Source of the DNA: Yamagishiella unicocca
Taxonomy: Eukaryota; Chlorophyta; Chlorophyceae; Chlamydomonadales; Volvocaceae
Assembly: GCA_003116995.1 (NCBI GenBank)
Contig: BDSL01000025.1
Coordinates: 992,001-1,056,000, forward strand
Length of the DNA stretch: 64,000 nt
Reading direction: 5' to 3'
Part shown: one piece after another, positions 10,427 to 22,900 of the stretch
Layout of the letters: each line of letters opens with the position of its first letter
How positions within the stretch are numbered: the first letter of the stretch is position 1
Notes under the pieces: generated by a model
What the model was told of the DNA's origin: nothing
The model's input: only the letters and a program-made list of their open reading frames with translations
Database searches by the model: none
Program-made: the position numbers and the translations under genes

Positions 10427-13400
10427 TCACCCGTCGTAGTCGTCGATGAGATTCACAAGGCCCGCCTCAACCGCCGCCCGGCGGTACGTCTCCAACCGCT
10501 CCCTGTACGGCGCGATGTACGCCTCCCACTCCGGCGGCGGGCGCAGGATGTCGACCGTGGCGATACCGGCCACGATGCCGATCTCAAATGGCGTCGGCTC
10601 CTGGGAGGGGCGGAGGGGGCGGTTGCGGGGGGATGGAGGGGGGGCCGGAGGGGCGTGGTGGGGGCTTGCGGAGCGCGGCGGAGGGGGGGGGATAAAAATA
10701 TCCGGATGATATGCATGGAAAAGGTGAAAAAGGTAAAAACAATATCCAGAGGAGTCGAGCTCAGCGGACGTCACAAGTACTCGAACGGCGTCGGGCCCTA
10801 CCAGGCGTTGCACGCGCACGCACCGACGAGGGTGCAGCGGATGGATTACGTAACGCACGGGCGAGCCACATCGCGGTGCGCAACGAGTGGCTGGCACAAA
10901 CGGCTGGACCACGCACCAATCCGATTGGTCACCCACTAACTCATCCGTCTTATATCCCGTTAGTACAGCCTTGCTTCCTGCCCCCCGCCCATCCAGCAGG
11001 CTATCATTCGCCCAGGCGCCTAAGCTCACCCGACACAACCCCACACCCACCCCTGCTTCCCCCCCTCACCCGACACAACCCCACACCCACGCCTGCTTCC
11101 CCCCCTCACCCGCGGCTGCCTTCGCAGCTTCCAGCCCAGGTCCCGGAGCACCCGATCGCTCTTCTTCTGGTTGCAGCGCATGCAGGCGGTTACCTGCGAG
11201 CGGTTGGTTTTAACCGAAATATGAACCGTGAGCGACCGCGGCACAAGGGGGACGGTGCTGCTGGCGGGGTTGTTGGCGGTTGGAGGCCGAGCAAGCGAGC
11301 AGGCAACGAGTGCGCCCCAGCAAGCCAGCCGCCCAAAACAACCGCTCACGACATAGCAACCGCTCAACCGAAGTACATACCGGCAGCTAGTGTACGCGCC
11401 ACGCGGCGCACGCAGCCAGCTACCGGTAAAGGAACGAAAACGAGTAAACGAGTGACGAGTGGAGAGATGGGACGCACACAACAAGCACGGTGAACCGCAC
11501 TTTTGACGGCGTGCGTTTGCCGAGCTCGTTTATCCTCTTGCGTCTAGAGCTCACCAGCCCTCCCGCCGTTCCTCGACTCCACCGCTACATCACACCCCTC
11601 TACCTACCGCATCCCCATGCCAACATCTACCGCCGACCGGCCCCCCATCCGCCACTCGGCGCCTGGGCCCCCCTAGCACCCCTTCCGCTCTCTCAACCCG
11701 TCTACAGCCCTCCCCAACCCACCCACACCAGGTCACAAGGGTTCTCCTTGCATCCTACACCAGGTCGGGCGTTTCTTTGCGACCCTCCCGTCAAATAGGG
11801 GCCAGAGGCGTTTCTACGCTACCCACCAGCCCTGGTTGTCCCACCCACTCACGCACTCCACCCAACCCAACGAGTTCCCCCCAAGCAAGCAACCCCGCCC
11901 TGGCTGTCCCCCTCAACCGGTTTTCCCTCCCACCAGGTTGTCCCAGGTCTCCTTGCCGCCCTTGCTGGCGGGATGGACGTGGTCGATCGTGAGATCGCGG
12001 CGCGAGCCGCAATACCTGGAAGGGTTCGAGGGAAACCCGTCCGAAGGGGGGGAGCATAAAAAACACATGGTGTCGCACGAGGCACCTCGGGGCGGTTGCG
12101 AAAGCAGCCCTCCGGTCAGACGCAGCCCGGTGGATGACCCGGTTTCAACCAACAACACGAACACGAGAACCCTAGCCTCCCTGACGAGAGGTAGACGCGC
12201 GCCTCCTATCTGCCTATCTAGGCGTAAGAACCGCAGCGCCCCAACGGATGGAAACCGCCAGGCGTCGGGGCTCGTAAGCCCCTGCCGCCAACTAACGGCA
12301 ACTCCCAACCAACTAACGGCAACTACCAACCGCCGGACCACTCACTGGCAGCAGAAGCCGTCGCGGACCATGATGTTGCGGCGGGTGCAGGCCACCCGGG
12401 AGCACAGGTCCTGAGCGAGGGGGTGAGGGGCGGTGTGGAGGGCGGGCGGCACGAGGCCGGCATGCCAGGACGACGTGGTCCTGATTAGGATTGTGGACTG
12501 TGGTGGTGTTGGCGGCGTGTGATGCATCATGCACGGGGTCCTAATTAGGCTACATGTGCGTGGCACGAGAGGCATAAGACATCCGGCTGCTTGAGGTCAC
12601 GATGCGGCGGTGTCCCCCGCAGTGAGCTCCTCCAATCGCATCGCCGATTCCAAGGGGTGCTTCGAGGAAGACCCGTGGATGCGATAAAAAAAGGGGGGGG
12701 TCCCAGGGCGGCACATACACAGCTGGGCAGCCATCCGCACGACGGCACACAAGCAGCACGTCACGGCACACATGCAGCCGCAAGCCACACGCACAGCACG
12801 ACACGAATGATGCGGCACGGCCCGCACGCACGCACAGCACGGCCCACGCACAGCACGGCGCCCACCTGCATGTCCGCCGTGTACTTGGGTACCCGCAGCA
12901 CGGCCGGCAGCGGGAAGTCTCCCGAGCCGGTGGTGCACACGGCAGGAGGCGGGTAGTACTCCAGCACCTCGCCCTGCGCGGGACGGAGCCAAACGAATAA
13001 TCAACCGTCGTCAAGTACGAATAACCAACCAACCAACAAAACCAATAAACCAACCCACCTATGAACCGCCCGCCCACCCACCTTGCCGAAGTAGTCGAAG
13101 TGGAAGGCCTTGTACCATGTCAGACTGGTGGTGCAAGGAGGCGAGGGTTGGGGTTGGTGCAATGGTGTGACGCAAACATGTGACGGCGAGAGAGGTGGGC
13201 GGGGGCAGGCGGGGTGGTTTCGGAGCCCCGGCCAATGAACGCAAAGCAAGCCGTACGTTCCGTTAAAAACTGCTAGACAGGGGGTCGGCAGGGGCCCGCA
13301 CCCCTCAATTCTCACAGTGTGGCAGCTCCAACACCCGCCGTTGGGCACCGTACAACGAGATTAACAAACAACTAACAATGGGATATATAAAAGCAGGTAA

Positions 13401-15663
13401 GCAAGCAGCAGCTGAGCTGGAATGGTGTCGGGCGCTGAACCCAGTTACCCATGCAATTCCAGATCCAGCGCCGCCGCCACCGCCCAACTACCCGGCCCGA
13501 AGCGCCTTGACGGTTTACAACGGTAAGCGAGTGCCCAAACGAGCTCTCATCGGTTTTTGTATGTCCTTAATCAAAGTGCCGACCCACGGGTCTCCTAACT
13601 AGCAACGAGGGACCTACACGTTGATGGGCCGGTAGGCGCAGTCCAGCACTAGCGCCCGGGGCTGGCGGCGGGCGAAGGGAACGATGTGGTTGCCGCCGAT
13701 GGCGGTGGTGATGGTGGCCATGCTCTGGAGGAAAAGGGACACATACACCGAGGACGCGGGGGGGGCACAGGGGAGGCGGCGCTGGGGCGGTGACGAAATT
13801 GCCGTACAATGTCGTCGACGTGTGTTCATCTATTCCGTGTCCACCGGTCGCTGGTTGGTACGTGGACTCATACGACGCTAGCCGCGCGCGAGGCTCCTAA
13901 AATGCGAAAAGTAGTGCACCGTGACTACTTCACCATGACTGATTCTCCGTGACTGATTCTCCGTGACTAATCGTTACTCTCCGACCGATGCCAGTACACC
14001 CCAGGCCACTTCACCCCACCGCACCTCATAGTCCGAGTCACTGCCGTCTGGGGAGTCGGCTGCCGCCGTCACCGTCACCGTCGCGGTGCTGATAGATGCC
14101 GCAGCAACCACGCCGCCGCCGCTGTAGCCGCCGCCGGGGCTTGGCGGCGACACGGGCGAAGACGCCGCCGACGGCGCCGGGCCGCTGCCGGCGGGTGCTG
14201 GCGTCGCCGAGTCGGGCTTGGATGTCCGCCTGCTGGGTTTAGGAGTGGAGTATGTTTCGGGGATGATGGGGTCATGAAATGGGGTGTTGTTGGGTCACGG
14301 TGCAAGTGAGCACGCAGGGCCAGGGCGATGTAGTCGCCGGTAACCTCTGCACTGCTTCGTTTGCTCGTGCTTCATCCTTCGAAGACGTGCAACCACGAGC
14401 GATGAGGCGAAATGGCACATGGCAGCAACTGACGAGGTGGCAGGAACGCATCATGGAGGCGGAGTTGCGGGAGACCCTGGTGGCGCCCGGACGTCGGCAT
14501 CGATGGCATACACATACACGGGCGCGGCGCCGTACACATGTACGAGTTCGTCCCGTAACGCCCGCTCGCCCCTTTGCAGGGGGTTCTCAGCATCATCGGC
14601 CCATCGTGTTGCTGGTGAGTTACGCTGGCAGTCAGCTCCTGTCAAGTAACCTCAAAACACGCTGCGCACACCTCGCGTCGGCATCTTCCTATTTGGTTGA
14701 TGCGTGCCCATACATCTTGGCCGCAACGACGGCCTACCTCGGAAAGGCGAACCGCTCACCGCCTGGAAGCACGCCCCGCGCGCTCCGAAACCCTCCGAAT
14801 GAACCACCCCCCTCACCACCAGGTCAGTCTACAATTTCTTTTTTGCCATTAACCGGGCGGGTTCCTTTGTGCCGGGCACTCTGTTCTTTCGTTCGCATTC
14901 ACGGGCTGTTGATAGTTCTCCGGGCTGCGCTCCACTTCCGTCCTCGCCTCCTCGTCCGTTGCATCCACTTCGTCTTACAGCTATCCTACGCTTTTACGAC
15001 CAGCGCCTCTTTCTTTACGACCAGCGCCTCTTTCAGCCGCCTTTTCCATTTATCGCCTAGTCGCCTTTTTTAGCGCCATACTTGGCTACAGTCAACGTTG
15101 CCTATTCCTACACCTCAGCCGCACCTCCGCTCCCGCTCTTCGGCGCGCCCCTGGACCATCACCTTCACCGCCCTCGGTTTGTCGGCCGTGGATTCGCGGA
15201 TTTTTCTTATCAAACCCCCTCACCACGACCCTCACCTGCCGCCTCCGCCCCTCCTATTGCGCCGAGTGCTGAAGGCGGACCCAGATGAGGACGGCTCCGA
15301 AGCCCCCGGCGGCATGCACGACACCGACACCGCCACCGCGCCCGTGCCGTACAGCCCTGAGTCGTGCCGTACAGTCCTGCGCCGTACAGTCCAGTGCGGC
15401 TGGACGCAGCGAGAGAGGAACGGCGATGATCTGTGTGATGATGATGATACCATGAGCGACCCGAGCTGGACGGCTCGGCGGCTCGGCGGCTGCGTAGCAG
15501 CTGTGAACCCGCCGCTGGTCCGATGATGACACGATGGCACGGACGCAGCGCTGGCGTAGGCGCCGGCCATGGAGACAGTCACGGAGGCGGCAGCGGAGCC
15601 GGAGATGCGTAGGCTGCTACAGGGCTGAGTCGAGGCGGAGCGGCGGTGAAAGGTGAGCCGCAT
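10427..15663 (-). CDS. HNH endonuclease-domain protein, possibly organelle-targeted, 8 exons (~431 aa)
   Basis: Exons on the minus strand: 15663-15236, 14229-14025, 13724-13618, 13124-13082, 12973-12866, 12410-12346, 12015-11934, 11193-11110 and 10600-10427 (the last is the stop-containing exon; counted without the low-complexity leader there are eight). All junctions are GT-AG and in phase. The order is: Ser/Arg/Ala-rich leader (1-142, transit-peptide-like); Ala/Pro/Ser linker; RALVLDCAYRPIN then WYKAFHFDYFGK; GEVLEYY…PAVLRVP; and the Cys4-HNH core with Cys318/Cys321 (CQYCGS), Asp330-His331 (TIDHVHP), Asn345 (WDNL) and Cys350/Cys353 (ACMRCN). A PPPEWEAYI segment closes the protein. This is the plant/algal HNH family related to bacterial McrA-like nucleases, often plastid-located; the substrate is unknown. 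All metal and catalytic positions are present, so activity is plausible. The leader exon is the least certain, though its phase-2 donor fits the next acceptor exactly. Confidence 0.8.
11034..11110. repeat. 38-bp direct duplication in the last HNH intron
   Basis: The block cacccgacacaaccccacac plus a cctgcttcccccc end occurs twice in tandem, immediately beyond the donor of the exon at 11110-11193 (minus). It changes no coding sequence. Confidence 0.8.
15079..15218 (+). repeat. R2 intronic repeat, full-length copy (~125 bp)
   Basis: Runs from tacttggctacagtcaacg to ggccgtggattcgcggatt and the cttatcaaacccc end. A near-identical copy lies in opposite orientation at 24626-24766 and diverged copies at 60490-60551, 61418-61470, 53407-53433 and 23905-23935. 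Here it lies just inside intron 1 of the HNH gene with the G-rich strand in sense. Confidence 0.8.
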
Positions 15664-18481
15664 CTGTCGGCGGTGAGGTGCCGATTACAGGTGAGGTAAT
15701 CGCTGCGCGTCGGCCGGTGGTTCAGGCAGGCGGTGGATGGGAGAAAGGCAGCGGACGGGGGATGTCAGGTGGTAGGCTGAGGAGGGCCTGGGAGGAGAAA
15801 AGTGGTGGCTAGGCGAGGAGACGTAGTGGCGAAATTAGTGAGGGCCGCGCGCGCAGGCATGCCACGACGTTCATGAAGAAAGGCCAGGAAGCAGTGCAGC
15901 GAGGAAAGGCGAGGCTCGACAGAAGTAGGGAGAGGAGCTGCGGTGCGGCACGCGGAATTACAAGTCGCGTGCAGTTTGGGGCCGCTTTGCAAGTAACACG
16001 TTGGGGCCATGCGGTCGTGGAAGAGTGTGAAGGGCCTACATCCGCACGGTCGAGGGTATGCGGCCGCAGGCTTGCTGGAGGAAGGCAAGGCCTCGGAAAG
16101 GCGCGAACATGCGCAAAGGTGTGCGAACAAGGGAAGCGGAGCAACCGGTGGAATATGAAGGCCCGCTTGTCGGCAGGTTGAGTCTCCAGTGCGACACTGC
16201 ATGACCTTCGCCAAGTCGCTTACGTTAAACGCTAGGCCACGCCAATGTCGGAGGGTCGCACAATGACGCAGGGCTACGCTGCGAACTGAGCAGCAAAGAT
16301 GTGAACCCTTGAATTAACGAACGTGAACTATCCCAGCGTGGAGATACGCACAGCGCCGCGATAGGCGAGCGGGCGCGAAAAACCCTTGTGTCATATGCGA
16401 CTCCCTGAAAGCAAATGCGCTACCGTGGGCGCAGACTAACCCAACAATCGTCCAAAACCATTGATTAACGCGCCGGATAACACCGGCACCCATCTACTGG
16501 ACGCGTTCACGCACCTTCTTGGCTTTCCCGGTCTTGCCTCTCCTCAATGGTGTGTCACTTCCACGTTGAAATATAACAATTATCGCTGTTGCTTAGGCTT
16601 GGAGAAAGGCTCTACTTGGGCCCGAAGGAAAAAGCGCGCAGAAATTTCCGTTTGCGAAGAGCAACTGGCAACCTTTCCAGTCAACGCGTATTCGGCAGAG
16701 CTCATAAATCCAAAGCACGATGAGAACAAGATATTAAGATGATGCGTTTGGTATTCATGAGGATTCTCAACGGATCTCCAGCACGATGCCCCTCCGCGCG
16801 GGCTTCCGTACCACCGAAGCCGAAACCACCACCGACCCTCGCCTCGAGTCCGGATAAAACAACGAGCAATAAACACAGGTATGCACGATGATGTTTTAGC
16901 TATCGTTCCCAACGTGGCTCTGTAGACATCTTAACCAGGAGCCGCGCATGGGCGGTCGTCGCCCGGCGGCCATTGGTATTGCTCGAAATGGTTCAGTATA
17001 TGGGAGTATGCTAGAGGGGAAAGAGTCTGCCGAAATGGTTACGCCTGGCTCTGGGCGAGCAAGACAGCAAGCTCCATTCCTCCCTCTCTTGCTGCCAGGC
17101 AACACATACCACGGGGGTTCACGCAGTACTATGCCCGGTTTCTAGTACATAAGGGTTCCCCAGATCCGTGATTACCTGCGCCTGCTCTGCACCATACGAG
17201 GGCCTCCCTGAACCGTATTACATGAGCCGCACCACTCTGAACCGCACCAAGGTCTCCCCAGAGCCGCACCAAGGTCTCCCTTGACCTGCATTGGTATACC
17301 ATTTGGCACATGGGCGCATTGGACGCTGAGGGCTTCCCCGGGTCACCGCCGCTGAAATTGGGTAGGCTCTCAAAGCCACACACCCCGGCAAGTCGCCTGG
17401 CTGGGGCTCAAACTGGCAGCACCAGTGTACCTATTAACGGCTGAGCGTACATCTCTACTGAGCCGTAGACGAGCCTGGACGGTGCTCATGCATGCCACGG
17501 CCCACCTGGGCCGACACATGTAAGTGTTCGCGGCTAAGGGGTAAAAGACCGTGTAACGGACCCTACCGCTCGCCCAACCAGCCATCTCCTTGTGATCGCA
17601 TCACATCCGCTCAACCCTCGTCCTAAACCGCGGAGTTCATGTACGATGTACGTGCAGCCGTGCGCGCGGGCACGACAGGCGAGGTGGGCGTGCAGCGCTG
17701 GGGGCTCCGGGAAATTCAGGGTCCACCAATTCCAGGGCCTCCCTGCAAAGTTCTAGCTGGCTTGTAAGCAATAACGCCCATCTCTTAACATGTACGCGAA
17801 CCTTGCTGCCCAGTCATCCCTTCCATTCCTACCTACACACATTCCGCGTTCGATGCCCCACGCCAGCTTGGAAGCGCCGAGAAAGTCGGATGCGCCCCCG
17901 GTAACCCCCCTACGCCATACATTAAAGGCCGCGTTTGGTGGCAGCAGCGTTGCCATATGTCAAAAATATCCAAGTCGGCTTCCGGTAGGCTTTCCTTCAG
18001 CGAAAAGCTACGCCTGCGTTAATGATTTGAGATTGAAGAGATTGACGAGAAAAAAAATGCCTCTTATTTATTACCAACGGCACCACAAGCGTTCTCCCAT
18101 TCGGGCAACCGGTCAGGCAGCCGTTGCCGTTGGTTCAAGAGGTATATGCATTATATGGTTGTCCCAGCTCCTCAGCTTTGATCCTATCAACTTAAATGTG
18201 CATATAGACGACACATTTATGACACGCTCCACAGTAGGGCTCCTTACGTCTCAATTTTCAACTGGTCTGGTGATCTTTCATTGCAACGTATCTTGCAATT
18301 ACCTTATAGATTTTATTGGAGCCCTTATCTTGCATACTCGTTAAATTTGTTAGCTTGCAACGGGGTAGGAGTTTCGATCCGCCTTTAGTAGCGGCGGGGA
18401 CCCTGTCCCGCCGCACAGATCACCTGGGCTTTGCAGCAGGACAATACATCTGATCACATTGTTACCGTAGCCGCTGTCACG
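15664..18481. other. Divergent intergenic region between the HNH and GT77 genes
   Basis: About 2.8 kb separate two genes transcribed away from each other, so both promoters should lie here. GC content falls markedly toward 18.0-18.35 kb. Open frames at 16461-16742 and 17790-18344 lack domains and homology cues. No tRNA, transposon end or recognisable regulatory motif was found. Confidence 0.45.
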
Positions 18482-19944
18482 ATGGTGCTCCATCGGACAG
18501 GCACGCGAGTCCTCTTTCTGGGCTTCTCCGTGTTTGTGGCAATCGCACTGTACGTGCTGGTCGTTACACACCACCTAAAAATGCCAAAGGTATGTGCAAA
18601 CAAGGTGTGGTCTCGCCGAGCAGGAAGGGGCTTGTCGCGGTCTTTCTTTCACTCCTGCAATTGCGCCTATGGGTGGCCTGCTGTAGCCCTGTCGCATAGT
18701 CCACGAGAATATTATCAAAGCCTTCAACTCCTTCTTCCATCTTGCTGAATTGGGACAAATGGCATCTCATAGGAGCTGACGCGGCATATGCGCGCGCGGT
18801 TTGACCTGTCTTCCCCACTACCACAATTAAGCAGGGCTTTCTAGAAGGGGCGAGCCCTCCTCCACTGCGGGAATCGATCCTGGCACGGTCTGGCGCAAAA
18901 GGAATGCGGCGCGGAAGGCGGGTGCCTGCGAGCCTGAAACCCCTTCCTTCACCCGTATCCGACAGCTCCCCCTCCGCCCTGCCCCCCGCTGATCGCGCCA
19001 GGTGGACCTCACGGGTCGCTCCCACGATCGCGACAAGGTGGCGTTGGAGTCGCTGCACCACGTGCTGGTGGAGGACTTTGCAAAGTAGGTCGCAGCGCCG
19101 TCCTGAGGCCGACAGCGCCGGGCAGAGTGGGCGCACACACACACACACGCACACATACACGTGTGGGCACCTGGAGTGGGCACCTGGAGTGGGCGCTGAG
19201 CGTAAGGCAGAGGCCTAGGGCGGCCAACTCGTCCGGCGCGGCCGACCGACTCGCAGCAGCCTCCCGGCCGGGGCTTGCTCTATCCCGGTCGCTATACACA
19301 TGGTCGATACACATGCTGGCCCCCTCCTGCCGATTGCTGGCCTTCAGCCGCGCGGTCAGGTCTCGCCTTCGGTGGCGGACCCAGGCGCTGGCTGTCGTGC
19401 TGTGCGCTGCGTTGCGTCTTTGGCGTCGCACCATGAAATCCTTGCCTCGCCTCGCTTCGCGGCCAACGCGCTGTGCCGTGCCATGCGTGCCGTGCCATGC
19501 GTGCCATGCCGTGCCGTGCCGTGCCGTGCGTGCTGTGACAGGTACGACACGGACCGCGACTCCAAGCTGTCCATCCACGAGTTCGCTTCCATGCTGCGGG
19601 ACACGCACCAGCGGGTGGCAGCGGCGGCCGCCTCGGGGCAGGAGCTGCGGCGGCGGCAGGACCAGGAGCAGCAGGGGCAGGCGGGGCAGGGGCAGGGGGC
19701 AGGGCAGGGGCAGGGGGCAGGGCAGGGGCAGGCGGGGGGCGTCGGGGGGACGCAGCAGCAGGCGCAGGGGGGCGCTGGGCCCGCGGACACCGGCAGCGGA
19801 AAGGCGCTGGACGGCGAGCAGTACGACGATGTTGACGTGGTACAGGACGACGGGGAGCAGTACGACGAGGACGAGGCGGATGCGGACGGGCCCGTCGAGG
19901 CGGTCGATTATGAGGAGGATGACGCGGACGAGCTGGACGAATTC

Positions 19945-19987
<43 letters not shown>

Positions 19988-22900
19988 TTGTGGCCGCTGC
20001 GTCGCCGTCACCGTCACCATCGCCGTCACCGTCGCCGTCGCCGGTCGTGGCTTCCGGCGGCAGCGGCGGCGGCGGCGGCTGTCCGGCGCTGTCCCGGGAG
20101 CACGTGGCGCAGTTCGCCCGGCAGAACACCGTGATGCTCACGGTCGCCGACTGGCGCATCTTCGGGACCATGGGTGGGTGGGTGGCTGGGTGGGAGTATG
20201 GCTGGCTGGCTGGCTGGCTGGCTGGGTGGCTGGGTGGCTGGGTGGGTTTCGAGGAAGACCCGTGGCTGGCTGGCTGGCTGGGTGGCTGGGTGGCTGGGTG
20301 GCTGGGTGGGTTTCGAGGAAGACCCGTGGCTGGGTGTGTGTGTGTGTGTGTGTGGCTGGGTGGTGCACTGGCGCATCTTCGGGACCATGGGTGGGCCGGT
20401 GGGTGCCTGGGACCATGGACGGGATGGCGCCGTCATTCTTTGGTCCAGGATAGCAAGCGTACCGTAGATAGGTATCACTTGGACGGCCGCATTTGGCCGG
20501 GTGGCGCGGTTCCGGTTGTGGAAGTGTGGTCATGGACTCTACTACGCGTGTACAGGGCTATGCTCGCCAGCTTCTTGCCAGTAAGTCGACGTGGACATGC
20601 CTCTGCGAAGGAGAAGCGCCGCGCGCTCTCCAAGCGATGGTTTTTGCGCCTGCGACTGCCATTGCGACTGCCATTGCGACTGTTGTGTGTCGATGTGATT
20701 TACATGTCGCTACGAAACAAATGGAGGATTATGAAGCGAAGGCGTCGTGATGGCGCGTTAACACATCCGCACGCCCGGCCACTCCCTTTCCGTGTCTCAT
20801 CTCTGCCCCCCCGTCTACCCCTACCCGTACCCCTACCCCTGCCCTGCTCCCCTGCCCATACTCGTACCCCTGCCCGTGCTCTGCTGCCCCTGCCCCTACC
20901 CCTGCCCCCGCCCCCGTCCGTACACCTACTCGTACCCCTGCCCTGCCCCTCGCGAAGGTATCAATTGGATGAAGCACCTGGCCAAGTGGGGTGTGGACTA
21001 CTACCTGGTGGGAGCTACGGACGCGCAAACGGCGCAGGTGGGGGCGGAGGGGGAGGGGCTGGGGCGAAGGGGCGGGAAGGGGGGTCGAGAAGGGGTGGAG
21101 GCGAGAGACCCGGTCAACCCCGGGAGGGGGGGCGGGGGAGGGGGGCCGGGGGGGACAGGAGTACACCAGGACGGGGCTGAGAGTCGACCCGTGGGCCGGC
21201 GCTGGAGGGGAGTATTGCCATCGAGGGAAGAAAGGTGGAAGACGCTCGTTGGTGGTTGCACCGGGATGAGACTGGGCTGGATGGCAAGATGGAGGGAGGG
21301 GATGGGAGGAGAGCCGTTAGGGTGGTGACGGCGGTGATGGCAGTGATGGCAGTAGCTTGCGGGCTGGGTGGGGTAGGTCGCAGGGTCTCCTAAGCACCAA
21401 ATCTTACCCTCCCCCACCACCAGTTCCCTCCGGCTCCTATGTCCGCGTAACCGGGTCTTCTCACCCCTACCCCCCAACCCCTCAACACCCCCCCCCCCCA
21501 CACACACAAACCAGTTCCTGGGCCACACCGGCAAGCACCCCTGTTTCCGCTTCTACGAGGAGGGCGGCCCCCACGGCAGCGGCGAGTACAGGTGGGTGCC
21601 GGCACGTGGTGGTTAAGCGGTTGGTGTCGTAACGGTGCCGTAGATGGAAGAAGGCATCGCTCGTGACCGAACCGAACCGCCCTAGTGCGCAAGTGTGTGA
21701 GAGAGAGTGTGTACGTGTGTGTAAGTGTGTGTGAGTGGGTGAGTGTGAGTGGGTGTGGGTGTAAACAATAATGTTTACATCATATCTGACCGGGCCTGGC
21801 GCTGGCCAAGGCCAGTTAGCCCTGCGCTAACGGAAAGACCGCCGAAGTGTGTGAGTGCGTGCTCGGACACGGACGCGTGGTCGGTCACGGGCCTGTTTGG
21901 GGCACGTGCAAGTGCGGTGCTGAAACCCCGATCCCCCAAACCCTGTACGGCAGGTACGGCGACGCTCACTACAACGCAGCCACGTGGCGGAAGGTGGTTG
22001 TGGTCAGCCGCATGGTGCACTGGGGCTTCAACGTCATACACAGCGACGTGGACGTGGTGTGGTTCAGGTGGGGCTTTATGGTTGTGGGACCTTATAGTGC
22101 TTCCATGTGAGGCGTTATGGGCCTCAGGTGGGGCCTTATGGTTGTGGCAGGGGGTCGGGGCTTAGGGGAAGCCGCTAGTCCCCCCAGGGGTGGGGATGTA
22201 TCCAGGGAAGCTTCTTTCCCCTTTCTTTCCAGGCGGTAAGCGTGCCGTCACGGTCAGTTCTCGGCACCTGGTCTTTTGGGTTTTTTCCATCTCGGGGGAG
22301 TGGCGAGAAGACCCGGTTGCACGACATAGGAAGCGGAGGAGGAGGGGTGGGGGCGAGAAGGCCCGGTTACACGACATGGGAAACGGAGGAGGGGGGGGCG
22401 AGAAGACCCGGTTGCACGACACAGGAAGCGGAGGGGGGCTCCAGGGAGGCGCCATCCCGCGGAGCGGGGTGTGTGCGTGAGTGAGAGGAAAACCCGTGGA
22501 TGACCCGTGGGGCGGGCCGGGGGGGAGGGCGCGTGCCAATCGACGGCACACAAATGTCCGAAACACCGTCCGAGCGAACCGGCCTGCCGCCTCCACCGGC
22601 CCTCGGTCCTAATCTCAGCCTAAGGGCTGCCGTACAACCCCCCGCGACCCTCCCTCCATGCCTCCCCCTCCCACTCGCGACCGACCTGTCGTACAGGGAC
22701 CCCCTGCCGTACTTTCTGGGGCCAGCGCTGGAAATCGTGGACATGGCGATGTCGTCTGGTGGGTTCCGGGTGCGGGGTGGGGGGCGGAGTGGGGGCCGGA
22801 GTGGGAAGCCCCGAGTGCCCCTGGTTTTGGAGCCCCGAGTGCCCCGCAGCCCTCCACCTCGACCCTCCCTTGACCATTGCCTCCGACCATGGGTTAAAAC

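Noticed and set aside
17790..18344. 184-codon ORF upstream of the GT77 gene
   Set aside because: No domain, abrupt drop in GC, hydrophobic runs typical of random AT-rich DNA, and it ends just before the GT77 promoter.
19127..20134. 335-codon Arg-rich frame over the same DNA
   Set aside because: Wrong-frame shadow of GT77 exon 3.
19300..21180. 626-codon open frame
   Set aside because: Runs through exon 3 of the GT77 gene into introns. Only 19542-20173 fits the splice phases of the neighbouring exons.
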